Shown: positions 21,828 to 34,520 of the stretch, piece by piece | How the letters are laid out: every line of letters begins with the position of its first letter | How positions within the stretch are numbered: the stretch's first letter is position 1 | From: Zeus faber | Taxonomy: Eukaryota; Chordata; Actinopteri; Zeiformes; Zeidae | NCBI GenBank assembly: GCA_960531495.1 | Contig: OY482863.1 | Location: forward strand, 2,186,466-2,250,465 | Direction of reading: 5' to 3' | Length of the DNA: 64,000 nt | Notes under the pieces: model-generated | The model's database searches: none | What the model was told of the DNA's origin: nothing | Seen by the model: the letters and a program-made list of their open reading frames with translations, nothing else | Position numbers and translations under genes: made by a program

Positions 21828-23181
21828 CTGTTGGATAAAACACAGGATCAATGCGGTTTTTGTTTTTTTTATGCAGACAAAAATAATACTAATAAAAAAT
21901 AAAAACAGTCCAGTCTCATGACATAGCCATTAAAATGCAAAAATGATGCACAAAACATTCTAAGTCAACATTTGAGAAAATTGATGATCTTTAAGTTCAA
22001 ATCAGGACAACTAGGGAAGGACGAACAGACGAACATCAAATTCCTGTCCTGGGAAATAACCTTCCTCCCTTCCTACTCTTTACGGAACCGATGAGGGAAT
22101 CCACCAACTAACTCAATGTGCTGACAAAAATATTACCTGATTTGACGGTTTAAGTTGTCGATATAAAGATGTAGTACAAAAAATGATCCGTAAAACTTTG
22201 TCCAATACATTTATCTTATGTCAGTTTGTGGCATAGATTAAATACTACTACTACTCACTTCCTTCTCCTACATAGGGAAACTAAAAGGTGGCAACTAGGT
22301 TATATATATTACCAAATACTGCCATATATCTTTAAAAAGCTTATTAAACATTACATTAAATAATTACTGGGCTAAAATCATAATGGGAGGAAGGCCAAAC
22401 CCTCTGGGCTCCTTTGGCTACAACCAAACTCACCGTCCTTCAAATGTGAAGTTTCCCAAAATACCTCAAAACTCAAAAATGTCAGTCGTATTTGAAAGAC
22501 AACCAGCAGACTGAAAAAACAAAACAAAAAAAAAAAAAACAATCCCAACAGAATATGAAGTTTTTGACCAAACTGTTTTCGTCTTTCTATCGATTTAAAG
22601 AAATCCACTGAAGTCGAAGAGCCCATATGGGTCTGCACCTGACACGATCCAGTTCTAATGCAGCAGGAGAATAAAATGTCACAGGTGGGTGGTGGTGGGG
22701 TTCCAGGGTTTTCTATGGAGATGGTGATTTACGGCTCTACCATCTGAGGGTTATTCAGGCTGGTCGGCTCAGACACAGCAGGCCCACTAGATGCCTGGCT
22801 CATGGTAACCTACACAGAGTCTCCTCGGGCAAAGAGAAGACACTTCTAGAACATGACAAATAACAAATACAAATACCAAATACAAAATAAGAACCCAACC
22901 AAACCAAACCAATCCAACTAAACAGGTTGCATGACTTGCAGTTCTCAATGACATGTTTCTCAAAGGAGACCAATCAGGAATGGAGGCCTAGGACTTGGGA
23001 GGAGCTGAAATACATGTTGGATTGAGTCGAAACTTTACATCCACACTCTTAGCTTAACCCCAACAAAGAGCTTATTTTGAAGATTTTCCCGAAAAAAACT
23101 ACTTTCCCCATGATTTTCCATTATCTCTCGAACCTTGGGGCATTCTAATTGGTTTGTATGCCGAAAATTCCTTCTACTCAC
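21828..23181. other. slc4a2 intron 5, nothing recognised
   Basis: AT-rich sequence with A-rich runs near 22515-22540. No repeat family, RNA or coding sequence could be identified. Confidence 0.6.
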
Positions 23182-23309
23182 TCTGTGGCGGTAGCATCGT
23201 CAGTGTCTGCACACGGAGCGGACTGTGGAACGATGTCCAGCTCTCGCCCTGGCTGGGAGCTCTCCAGGTCTGCTCCAGACATGTGAGGGTCTTCCTCAGA
23301 GACAAAGAA
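23182..23309 (-). CDS. slc4a2: slc4a2 exon 5 (residues 150-192)
   Basis: It encodes FFVSEEDPHMSGADLESSQP, GRELDIVPQSAPCADTDDA and TATE. It is acidic and serine-rich, in the poorly conserved part of the N-terminal domain. The initial FF(V)SEED block aligns with the VQFFLQEDD region of mammalian AE2. The acceptor is CCATAG and the donor GTGAGT, and the frame joins exons 4 and 6. Confidence 0.88.
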
Positions 23310-23553
23310 CTATGGAGGAACACGCAACATGGCAGCACTGTGAGTGAACCACAATCAATGATAAGGGAACTGTTAGAAAAATAATTACGACCAGATTATG
23401 ATCAGAAAATTCAGCTTATGTCATTTAAACACCGTGAACATTTTGTCGGGTCCAAACTAAGCGTGTTTTCGGGTGGATCGTATTGTCAAAGTAACATGAA
23501 ACCTGCTGATGAATGATTGAGGCCATGTTGAAATATTCATAGAGGAAAATATG

Positions 23554-24359
23554 TTAAAGAAGACATATTATGCTCCCTTTTCAACAAGTGAATATAGGTC
23601 TCTGACGTCCGTTACAACATGTTTTAGAGGTTTTTTGTTTTGTTTTTTTTAATCCCTGTGAGATTGCATTTGAGCCCTTCTGAATGTCTCTGTCCCATCC
23701 TGTTCCAGAACGGCTGTTTCAGTCTGTGCTGCTTTAAATGTAAATGAGTAGCCAGGCCTGTGTGAGCCAACATGGTTTGAGCTTTACCCAGTTGTATGTA
23801 GTTAGTAAGCTTATACTGATTTTACCTCATCAGTACTAAAATCTGTTTCTGAAGTAATTTGAGGCAAGAAATAAGCAATCCAGGAGCGGGATCTTCACTC
23901 ATTAGATCTACAAGGCCTCATTTAAAAGTCTGTTCTGACTTTCGCGTCAGTGTCTGGGGCAACGCGGAGCTTGGAGCACTGGGGGATAAGGTGGGGCTAG
24001 GGGCTTTTTATTTTTTATTTTTTTTTATTCAATAATGGAAGGGTCAGGAAAATAAAGTAAAATAATTTTAATAAATACATCTACGGTTTTGTTTGAGGAA
24101 ACACTGAGTGAATCGTGCTCCCCGCAGCCTACAGTACAGTCAAGCTACTGTAGACATGCACACACACAAAGAAAGAAACATAGCAAATACTTACATTTCC
24201 CTCATCTTCAGTTTTTATTTCCGCTTTCTTTTAAAAGATTTAGAAGAAAAAACTGACTGGGTTGTCTTAATTCATAGTTTGTGTGTAGGCCCATCAGAGA
24301 CCCACATGTATGTGCACAAGCACCACAAAAGTGAGTTTTTCATAATAGGTCCCCTTTAA
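23554..24359. mobile_element. TTAA-flanked non-autonomous DNA transposon, intron 4
   Basis: It is flanked by TTAA on both sides (23554-23557 and 24356-24359). The ends AAAGAAGACATATTATGC and CATAATAGGTCCCCTTT form an imperfect inverted repeat, consistent with a piggyBac-type MITE. The interior is non-coding. A second, truncated copy at 52865-53470 shares blocks such as TTAGATCTA and AAAAGTYTGTTCYGAC in the same order. Confidence 0.7.
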
Positions 24360-24921
24360 TAGTCTGACAGTAGGTGATGGTAAGATAACGGCGTGTGGAG
24401 GACGTCACACCTGCCAGCCTCCGCCTGAGGTCGCATGACGCTGGATATATGGGATCAGCGGTTACATCAGACCTTCTTAATGCATTTCTTCATTGGTGCA
24501 ACAGATACATTTCAAGAGTTCAAAAGCTGACTTTGTTTCATAACCAGGATGGTGAGAAAGGCAAGAGAAAAACGACAAGAGCAAAATACATTTTCTACCT
24601 CTTTGTTCTGACCACTTGCAGAGAGAGGACAGACGTCTGGCTGAGAAGCTGGTGGGCTTAAAGGAGCAGTCCAGAGCAAAGTAATAATGAGTTCCTCATT
24701 GGATTAAAGCATCACTTAATTGGTCTCCCTTGGGGCTTGGTAAGGTATATCTCACGTAAAAAAAACAAAAAACCCTTGTTCAATCAGGCCGACTTATTTC
24801 AATGAATAAAAACATGATAAGAAATGCGCATCGCACTGCACAGCTGATGCATTTTGACTCTAACCAGATCCAAGAAGGTTCTGAAAACTCTGAAAGCCTG
24901 TTTTGTGGCCCAACAGTTTAC

Positions 24922-25136
24922 CTGCACATCCTGTACCCCGTCAGAATCCGTGGGGGAGGCGTGTGACTCCACCCCTTCATCCTCCTCCTCTTCCTCGTCC
25001 TCCCCCTCCTCAATGGGGGCGGCACCCGTCTTGTGATCCCGGTCCTTCTTGCGCCTCTTGCCGCTCCTCTTCCTGCGGCCCTCGGAGGGAAGTTTGGACA
25101 GCGGCCGGTGGATGTGATGCGAGGAGTGACGATGGT
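24922..25136 (-). CDS. slc4a2: slc4a2 exon 4 (residues 78-149)
   Basis: It encodes HRHSSHHIHRPLSKLPSEGR, a lysine/arginine-rich run (RKRSGKRRKKDRDHK), then an acidic stretch EEGEDEEEEEDEGVESHA and DSDGVQDVQ. Both the YHR.SSHHIH.PLS motif and the basic-then-acidic layout are typical of AE2 and AE3. The first tyrosine codon is split with exon 3. Confidence 0.94.
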
Positions 25137-25373
25137 CTGGGAAGCGGGAGGGATAATAGTTTAGAAAACAGGATATAGAGATAATACTTTTAACTGCATT
25201 GTGCCAATTTGAAACCAAGACACTTTTTTATTTCTTTTATTTCACAACTCTACCTACAGTGGCTGAGAAATAACAAAAAGTGCAGGGCCACTGAGAATGA
25301 ATCACTTGAGGAAACACGGGTGAAAGCAGGCGTCTCAGCATTTTGAATATATAGTCACAGTCTCCTGGCTCAC

Positions 25374-25545
25374 ACTCAATGTCCTCTTCATGGTAGTTGC
25401 GGTGCTGGTCTTCAGGGACCGTGGCGGCCGGGCTAAGGATCTGCTGGAACCGCTGGACCCCAAGGGCCTTGTTCAGGTCCCGGTCATCTTCCTCTTCCTC
25501 CGCCTTGGGGGTTGCCCGTAGCGACGAGGAGGAAGGCGCCTCCTG
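25374..25545 (-). CDS. slc4a2: slc4a2 exon 3 (residues 21-78, first common exon)
   Basis: It encodes QEAPSSSSLRATPKAEEEED, DRDLNKALGVQRFQQILSPA and a segment ending NYHEEDIE. The acceptor is a CAGCAG tandem, so one glutamine may be alternatively included. It is phase 0 at its start, so it can follow either exon 2 (long form) or exon 1b (short form). Confidence 0.92.
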
Positions 25546-26589
25546 CTGCAAAGAAGTGAAGAGAGAGTGAGGAGTTTACTGAACTGGTAGAGAGAGATGA
25601 ATAGAAACGTCCTGGCATCGATGCACTAAACTTGGCAGCCGCGTAACAAATGACTGATGGTGACTCGGTCAGTGTGTGAACAGAGAGCATCACATGACCT
25701 CATTCCGCAGATGCTTTTGTCCAAAGCTAATTTCAATGTGGATGTGTCATCCACAGTTTAGACTGTAAATCACAGTCAGATAACAACAAGTAACGAGGAT
25801 GGGCAGGGGGGAGGCAAAATCCCTGCCTCTCTCGTAGTCCAACACTAGAGGGAGTTCTGCTTCCAGGAACCTCCTGTTAGGGGAAGAGGGATCAGATGAC
25901 GGATCCTCCACATTGCGTGACTGAGAAATTAGCCTTTAATTGGCAAGGAGGTCAACGCGCTTTGATCGATTACTCCTTTTTGTTTGTAGCGTTTGTATCA
26001 CAGCGATCATGTGACGGATCAGAGATCTGTTTTGCTCCAGCGTGGCGTTGGGCCCCTGCTGGGCCCGGCTATGGGCCCTGCAGGTGGGGTGTTGTGATAG
26101 GGGAGGAAGGCAGGTACGTTCATCCTGACCAACACGTCCACCGCCAGGCCAAGCAGATGTTGCCCCGGCAAACGCACAGATCCCTGGGGCTGTGGACTGG
26201 GAACTTGGGGAGGGAAGGAGGCGGGAGGGTCACAGGTCATCTAACGCCATCCCTCCCACAACCACCCATGAGCCGTTCTCAGAAATCTAACACCTTGTCC
26301 TTACATTCAATTCTCCCCAGAGACTGAGGGAGCTCCACTGAACACAAGATGAGGAAATTATAACATGTGTGCTTCCAGCTCTCAGTTCACCCTTCTGTCA
26401 CAGAGGATGAAGATGAATTATGATATCCTATACAGTGCTATGATCGAAAAACAACCTTACATGGTTTACCAGCGTCAAACTTTCCACTCAGATGTAGGTG
26501 CAGTATGTTTGGTCCTGAGGTTGAGTGTGAACCCAGCCTGAAGAATTCTTTCTAAAAACACAGATATTTTTTTTTTTTTTTTAATTTAA

Positions 26590-26825
26590 ATGGACTGTAT
26601 TTGTTATAGCACCTGTTCTGTTCAGGAGACACAAAGGCACTTTACAGTTCTTCCTCACATTCATCCACTCACGCATAGATTCAGGCACTGAAGGAGAGGC
26701 CTGATCACTGGGAGCATTTAGAAGTTAATTGTCTTTGCTCAAGGACACTTCCCAAAAGCTACCATGAAGAGCCAGGGCTCGAACCAGCAATCCTCCGATT
26801 ACCAGACGACCCACTCGACAACATA
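26590..26825 (-). repeat. tRNA-derived SINE, second family, intron 2
   Basis: On the minus strand it reads GAGTGGGTCGTCTGGTAATC, GGATTGCTGGTTCGAGCCC (B box exact) and AAGTGTCCTTGAGCAAAGAC, ending in an AT-rich tail with GTGCCTTTGTGTCTCC. The head differs from the SINEs at 13, 30 and 54 kb, so it is a different family or subfamily. Confidence 0.65.
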
Positions 26826-27943
26826 GTTAATTGTGGGTCATTAGAACAAACGTAATGTCAAAAATGTATGTAAATAATTTCTTAGAGCCAAAAAATCCCC
26901 AAAATCCGATATAAATGACATTTCAAATCCAGATTTCAACCATCTTTACATGAAGCTGTGGTTCCCATGACCCATGTGAGAATGTTGCAGTTAAGCTTTG
27001 ACTCTCATGTACGTTCCACACACAGTTGTGAACGGAGAGCCTTGCACTGACCCGGGGACTGACAGGGCTTTGCAGAAGACCACTGTGTCAGAGCTTCTAA
27101 GGCCCGACACTGGCTCGGCTGACGAGCACACTTTAAATATTGACCCAAGGTTCAATTCCTCTTTAACTTTAGCCATTCACATTTTCTGGCAACTCAACAA
27201 CAGACTTTAAGGAGAGGTAGGTTTATCTTTGTGACGTACAGACCGGCAAGTGGGTCAGAGACGCCTTAAGAACTCACTGGGCCACTAAAGAGAGCATTAC
27301 AGCAACATCTCAGCTGTCAGTGGAAATAGAAGATTGACAATGATGATTACATTGAAGTTTGAAGACTGATCCAATTAGAGCCAATGCATTGAACCAACTG
27401 TTCAATGTATGGGTAAAGGGTAACCACTTTGTGTTACCGCAATAAATTCAGGTAACATAAAGTCACCAAAGTGGAAATAAGGTTTTAAAATGGGCTTCCC
27501 AGGAGACAATGCTGAAACTATGCATCCTAAAAGTGGCCAAATCTTCCTCAAAACTTTTAATATCAAATTAGATGTTTGCTTGTCAAAAAACCCAGGAACC
27601 ACGTCTCTTCTCCAACCTAACCGCGCCCTCGGTGCTCAGCTGTACTGTCTGGAAGTTTATTTTCACAGAGCCCTCATTCATATCACCGTTTCACAGTAAA
27701 TCTCTAGAGATGGGAAATACATGTGAGGGATCCGCAAAGAGGTGAAAACATTTCCCACAATAAAAGCATGTGCAAAAACAAGCTGTGGGCAGAATGGTCC
27801 GACATACGCTTGCATTGGAAAGATTGATTTGAAAAATACGAGTAATTAAAAAACAAACAACACTTCAACCTCTGTCAACTAACATATCCAAAGGATACAC
27901 ATTGTCCGAGGCGGTAAGCTCCGTTAAGTGGTGTGAGACTTAC

Positions 27944-27952
27944 CTCGCTCAT
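27944..27952 (-). CDS. slc4a2: slc4a2 alternative first exon 1b, coding part (Met-Ser-Glu)
   Basis: An ATG in good context (A at -3) is followed by AGC GAG and then a consensus donor GTAAGTC, phase 0, the same phase as exon 2. Splicing to exon 3 gives MSE-QEAPSSSS. In mammals the AE2b1 isoform replaces the 17 AE2a-specific residues by 3 residues from an exon in intron 2, the same arrangement as here. The 5' boundary is not visible. The frame is open upstream to about 28282, so a longer N-terminal extension is formally possible. Support is ATG, donor, phase and position only. Confidence 0.6.
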
Positions 27953-28310
27953 GTTTAAGTCAGCTTTAATGGAATCACAAACAGCGTTTTGGGTGGCGAC
28001 AAGTTTTAGTGCCCACAACCATGGCAACACTGGAGCACAGACTCCAGTCTCTCTAAAGAACTGCGGGCGAGGGAAACCCTTTTCCCTGCGCTTATCAAAA
28101 CCTCGTGACGGTCTAATCACGGCACTATCTAGCAGCCTGCCACCTTTACCAATCTGCCCCGTTGCGGCGGGACAGAATAAACAGCTCTCTCCTTTTCCCT
28201 CTGAGGACAAACGTTGCCTGAAAGGACAAGAAGTGTTTAAACAACAGGGAACAATACCTAACGTTGACGCTATGCTCCGCATTTTGACTTTGCTACATGA
28301 AGCCTAAATA
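27953..28310 (-). promoter_or_regulatory. candidate internal promoter and 5' UTR of the short slc4a2 form
   Basis: This stretch lies directly upstream of exon 1b on the minus strand and is richer in G+C than the surrounding intron. If exon 1b is a true first exon, the promoter must be here or just beyond. I see no clear TATA box. This is inference from position and from the known internal promoters in mammalian SLC4A2 intron 2. Confidence 0.3.
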
Positions 28311-30071
28311 TTGACTGAGGTGCTTTAGGTTAATCAACCTTGAAGGACAATGCTGTGCTTAAGGATAAGCATTAAACACCTGAGAGTGTTTTAAAAAAAA
28401 AAAGAAAAAAAAAAAAAAAAAGAACACTGGTTTACAGAGCTGTTGAAGAGGTGTGAGTGTCGTTTAAAGATTTTAAAGTAAAGCCGCTCTTTTTAAAGGA
28501 AATTGCTCAATGAGTAAATATCCAGACAACAAGCTTGTGGTTTAATGGTTAACGGAAACACTATATGAACAAAACCACAATCTGATGAGATGACATTAGT
28601 GAAGATTGATGTCAGAAAAACCATTTGGACAGCGGCAGGAAAATTGCACACAAGTGACACGAGCAGATCTGCACAATTGAAACCCTCTATGCCCCAAAGC
28701 GTTTAAAGTGTAGACCGTGTGGACATATTGGTACAAATAGTTTCTCACCAACCTCTCTTTATTACTGTGACAATGCAAATGTGGAACGACCACAAAATTG
28801 CACTGTCAGATACGCTACTGACAAATGAGCGTGACAGGCAAGTCTTGTGACTCGTACTTGTGATGTTGCTCACCCCTCCGTCACCCACACAGCACTTGAA
28901 TATATATTGGCCAGAACAGCACAATGTTACTGTAGGCCTATCTAAATGTTAGCTTGGAAATGGGACAAAATACCTCCCCTACATTGGCAAAAATCCTCAC
29001 TCTTCACAAGCCAAAGTTGAGAAAAACTGAGTCATTGCTGCATGGATTTTGAAGCGTGTTTGTACCGTGCCGGGCTGGGCCAACAACCTCGGCAACACAC
29101 TTGAAGGTCTGCTGTGGCTGGAGGGGAGATTATCTGTGCTGAGAGGTCAGCTCCAATCCTGCAGAGTAAGCAGTGGGCAGTTGATGTCGTCCTGATTACG
29201 CAACACTTTGGCTGCCGAGTCACCGCATTTCCAGATATCCCTGTGCACCTCCATCAATGTGCTCAGTGTTTTCTGGTGATAAAACCCTATCCACTACGGG
29301 GGGGGGGGGGGGGGGTTGTGTTGTTTGGTTTTGGGCACACATGTAGATGTGTGCACTACCAGTACACATAGGAAGCAGCTGCCACTACGTTTAACCAAGG
29401 CTCACTTAGTGCACAGCTCACAGAGTTTCGAGGTAGCAGGACTTGGGCATCAATTGGGGAAAAAATGAAAAATAAAAAGAACTAAGCAGACGTTCCATCT
29501 CTGCAGAACATTCGTTTTGCCCATCCTGTTCTTGATCAGATTGTAGTATTTATTATGCAAGCATAGACTCCTAAGAGTCAAACAAAAATGTGCTTATTTA
29601 CTTCCTTTCTTTATATACTACTTACTTACTATGTCTATTTCAAAAGTTAACACTCAAACTTAAATAATTGATGAAAAAAAGTTTAGGTTAACCCGAAGAC
29701 AAATGGTGTCAATAAATGTTTTCAAACACTTCAGACTAGGAAAATATGTCTAAAAAGTTCAAATTCTGAATCTTTATGCGTCACATGTTAACATTTAACA
29801 CTTTATTTTTGACTACATAAGCACAACATCTTCACCAGTGAACAAGGATGTGATAAGCGCTCCTGAGATGGTGTTAAAACTCCTACAGTGGCGCCTACAC
29901 ATTTTTCCTAAAGACACATTCTGAATTCGGGGGAAGGATGCGGTTAACCGTTCTAAAGGGAATGAAGGAGGCGGACAGCTGTGATAACCAAGATACTGAT
30001 CCTTAACTGGCTTCAAACCAATACCTACACTAGTTCCCAGAGAGTTATAACTTTTGAACTGGAGTGATGCC

Positions 30072-30275
30072 AACATTACATTACATTTATCAGACGCTTT
30101 TATCCAAAGTGACTTACAATTATTCAAACACCAACGGACGCAGCCATCAGGAGCAATAAGGGGTTAAGTGTCTTGCTCAAGGACACTACAGCATGCTAGC
30201 AGGAAGAGCCTGGGATCTAACCAGCAACCTTTAGATGACTAGACCACCAGCTCTACCTCCTGAGCTACCATCCCC
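30072..30275 (-). repeat. tRNA-derived SINE, copy B
   Basis: Same family and orientation as copy A, with head GGGGATGGTAGCTCAGGAGG, B box GGTTAGATCCC and tail ending in TAATGTAATGTTGG. Flanking CCAACA at the left and CCAACACA at the right may be the target duplication. Confidence 0.85.
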
Positions 30276-32967
30276 AACACACCTCACTAATGCAATGTGA
30301 GGGAGTAGTCTAGTTGCTATCGAGTTGAGGTTGCTGTTTGCCCGGCTATCATGTGTTGGATGATGGATCCCACTTGTGACATCTATATTTTGGGTGCTAA
30401 AGTGTTGCGGTGACTATGGAGACCTGGGTTTCAGCCCCTACTATGTTACTAAGTATTTCAAACGAGACATTGCTCTTCAATGTGTAGCTCGAAATACTTA
30501 TTAAACCCAGTCAGTGTACCGTAATGTAAACAAAAGCGTGCAACAAAACTTTTACAACGCAGGAATTATCTAATCTATATCAGGGAGGCACAGGTACCAT
30601 TTTTGTCTGACTGAGTTAGAGGACAGAGAAATCCTTCTTGAGCACTTGCCAACACAGAGTTCTAATATGTAAAGTCTTTTCCAGTTACAATCATAGTGAG
30701 ACCACTGTGTGTTTGCTATTTTTAGTGATGGATTTGTTCACCGCTTGTATGAACAAATTCCAATATGACTTTGAACTCACATTGTGTTCCAAAAATAGGA
30801 GATGTAACTGGAACTTGATGCAACGTTACCTTGGTATCTGAATTAGATATCGGAACATTCTTATGAGCACAAGTACATGAGCACAGTATCTGAGCAGATA
30901 CTAGATACTGGTGTCATTATCACGGTATCCGTAATCCACAGACGTGTAGCACTGCTGAATGAGCGCAACATATTTGGAAACGACATGCTCTCGGTGATTT
31001 AGGGATGTGTTTTTATGCAGTGTCTACATGTGTCATTTAATCAAAATGTAGGTTAGAGAGTCCTGACAACCTGAGATCTTCAGCCCACTGTGAAGAGATA
31101 TTGAATTAGATGTATGCCTTACAGGCGATTATCATCCTTTAAAGGATAGGTTAGGTTCACCATTTTTCAAGCCTTATTAAAATATTACTTTGCATTGTTT
31201 CTAACTGTTCATAGCACAACCTTGCTGAAAGCTTAAGTATTGAGAAACTTATCACTGCTGCCGCTTCCCACTGTGCTTAAATAGGAAGGACACAATATTG
31301 GCATAGTTTTTATATGTTGTACCGGATAAATATTTTTAAAACTGTGCATTTTATCAGGGTTTTGTTTTTTTTCCAGGGTTTTATTGACTGTTTTGCACTT
31401 CTGCAAGTCGGATCTTTTGGCGAAATCCATGTTATCGTAAGAGAGTATAAACAGGAAGTTATACCACTTCCTCCCTCCCCTTGAAGTAATGTGACAATTA
31501 TTGAGATGTGTGACCGTAAAGCAGAATTCTCACTTTTCAAAAAGGATATTTAATATTTTTAATTATAGATTTTAACATTTGCCCCATTGGATTGCATTCA
31601 AGCACAAGCAGAGTGGTAAGTCTCTCACTAGTAAAGCATTGGGAATGTTGTGCCATGAAGAATTATCAATTATGGGGATCAATATTTAAATAAGGTCTAG
31701 GTTGTGAAATACGCAACCCTATCCTTTTCAATAGGTCACTGTTCTATATTTGAATGAGTGTTGTGTTCTTCATATGAAATTCAAAGATTGAACCAAAATG
31801 TTTTTATATTTCTCCACTGAGTTGCCGCAAATGTCGCAGAGGTACTGCTGGCTTCATACGGGGAGACCATCAGTAATCAGTGATTTATTAGTACATTAGT
31901 ATAACCTTGACTGCAAATACCTGAGATAACTAAATGTGCAGTAATCAGATTAGTAAAATACAAATACAGTTAATATTCAATTTTTGACTTGCCCCCAAAA
32001 GATATATTTAGGGAAAGTTTTGAAAGAATATAATAGATTGAGAGGCAACCCTTATTCTCACATTGGTTCTTCTGAGCAATTTGAGAGTACTTAAAACTCA
32101 CAACAAAGATTCGATCTAAAAATCCCATTCACTCCTCTGTATGCTCAAACTAGTGCTTGGAATGTCGTCAATTTGTTGAGTCCTTTGTGATCTAACTGTG
32201 CAAACTTACCTTCCACGCATAATGAATATCCATCAAACTTCACACAGTTGTACCTAAGATAGATATATGCTGAAGTTATGGCTGTTACTTCCTATGTCAA
32301 AAGGTTAAAAATATGAGAGCCAGTTTCGCCGACCAGAGTTACAGGTCTCCACCTCTCTCCCCTGTCACATGACCAGGGAAGCTCCTTGCATCAGGAAGTG
32401 GACATCACCCAATTTTGCTATGTTGGATGTTCAAAATCCAAACAAGCGCTATCTGGACTCTGTTTAATGAGATATATATGTAGCCAACATATACACATTG
32501 TTAAGAAGATAATAATTAACATGGGGAAGAGAAAGCTGAGCGAGCAGCCACTGACGGTGCACCGAAGAGGTTTTGTAGACGACTGCAGGTTTCTCCTTCT
32601 GAGCTATGTGTACGGTTCAACTGTTAAAACAATTTTAAATGAATTTGATAACGGCAACAACTATAACTGATCGCACCAAAACGTCGGGATTCGTGTAAAG
32701 AGTCTCAATAGTGGCAATAAATGACATTAAATAGTTCATATACTTTATACTAATTACAGGCAAAATGTGTATAAATAGCAAAAATAATTTGAGTGTCATT
32801 AAAGTATCACTGCAAAACTGAGCACATCATATACTGTACAGGGACAGGTCACAAGCCAGAAGAAGATTTTGTTGCTGTAGTCATCAATGTTTGGTTCAAC
32901 TTGGGTTTAAGCTAAACCACATTTTGCACCCAGCAGTCAGCATTGTGTAGAGGCACCTCACCAGTGT

Positions 32968-33106
<139 letters not shown>

Positions 33107-33749
33107 TTTATCCACCAGGAAAACTCAGAGCACTGAAAGGGTGTTAATGCAGTTTACCGTGTTCTGAAACTGGAGGTAGAAGCTCCGCTCAGAGCTGTTG
33201 GGTAACCATTTTGGATGTCACTTCTCCGCTCTATATGCAAATCTTGTGATGATAATATAGCAATAAATAATATAGTCTCATGGAGAAAGATTCAGATTTA
33301 TTCTATTTCCTCAGTTTCTTACTTATATGGAAAATGAAAGTCGTAAACCTAACTTTTATTTCTCCTCCAGACAGTGGTGCACCATGCGCGCCGGTTCCCC
33401 ACTCCTGTGCCTGTGTTTTTATTTTAGATCTATTTATTTTTGTTTGTTTGACCTGTGTCCCCACTGTCCCGTGTTACCTCACGCACGTCTGCTTTCCGTT
33501 GCTATGGGACGCAATTTAGTAAAAACGGGATGATTTATTTATAAAAAGTATTTACACAAAAACAAGTATAAGTAAATCCTGCACTTCTGTAACGGGGAGA
33601 CGGCATTTGCCACATTACCTAACGTTCTATGCGTCCGCGCACCCACCCCCTCACCCCCCCCTTCCTGATAAAAATAGTCAACTGGCGAACGTGCCCACCC
33701 CCCCCCCCCAGCAATCTGAGATTGGAATTTTGCACAATTGCCCAAGGCT

Positions 33750-33835
33750 ACTGGATGCCCTACATGTCATGGAGCCGTGACTCCTGGATACCCGACATGT
33801 TACGGAGCCAAGACTGCTGGATAATAGGGCAGTAC
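33750..33835. repeat. 33-bp tandem repeat, block 1
   Basis: Two and a half units with consensus CCTGGATACCCTACATG then TTATGGAGCTGTGACT. A second block of the same unit lies at 34438-34520, separated by about 600 bp of unrelated sequence. Confidence 0.7.
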
Positions 33836-33839
33836 CCGA

Positions 33840-34260
33840 CTTAGAATTTTGTCAGACGAAAGCCTCTTCCTTAAGGCGAGATAGGCACCGGCCTAGGGCG
33901 CCATCCTGAGGGGGGCACGGAGAGGGAGCAATCTGGATGCATTTTGCACACCTGTCCTCCCCTCAGACGGTACAGCCATGCGTGCGTCACTGATGGGGTG
34001 CCCGTGTTCGGTGCGCCAAAATAGTGTGTTTATATTTTAGATGTAGGTTATTTTATTTTACATCTCCCTAGGGAACCAAACAAGTGTGTATGGAACGGTA
34101 TGGAAGGAAACCGCGCTTTCTCCATGCGTTATGCGCAGAAAATAATTTAAAGAGTCTACCCTCCCATTCCGCCGTGCCCCGCCCCCACGCTGTTTTTAGT
34201 TGTTTTATTTGGAGGTACGGGGCATAGCGATCGGGACGCACGGATAACACACATTAAAAT
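33840..34260. repeat. dispersed repeat, also present inverted at 56.76-57.07 kb
   Basis: Shared words include GGCCTAGGGCGCC, CATGCGTTATGCGCAGAAAA, TTTTAGATGTAGGTT and the AACAAGTG...TATGGAA stretch, found in reverse order and orientation at 56760-57070. Non-coding; family not recognised. Confidence 0.6.
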
Positions 34261-34437
34261 ATATTTATGATTCCCCTTATTTATAATTCCTTATTTAAAT
34301 GTTATCTATGTTCATTTTGCAAGCTTCTATCTGTTTAATCCTGTTATTGTAATGCGAACTGACCTACAAAAATAAAATTAAACTGCTGGACCTGAAGAAC
34401 CTCTGTCGACTGACTGGTTTCCAACTAATGATTTGAC

Positions 34438-34520
34438 TCGTTATGGAGCTGTGACTCCTGGATACCCTACATTTTATAAAGCTGTGACTCCTGGATAGCC
34501 TACATGCCATGGAGCAGTGG
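34438..34520. repeat. 33-bp tandem repeat, block 2
   Basis: It begins in mid-unit with TTATGGAGCTGTGACTCC and continues with two further units. It has the same unit as the block at 33750-33835, as if an array had been split by an insertion. Confidence 0.7.
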
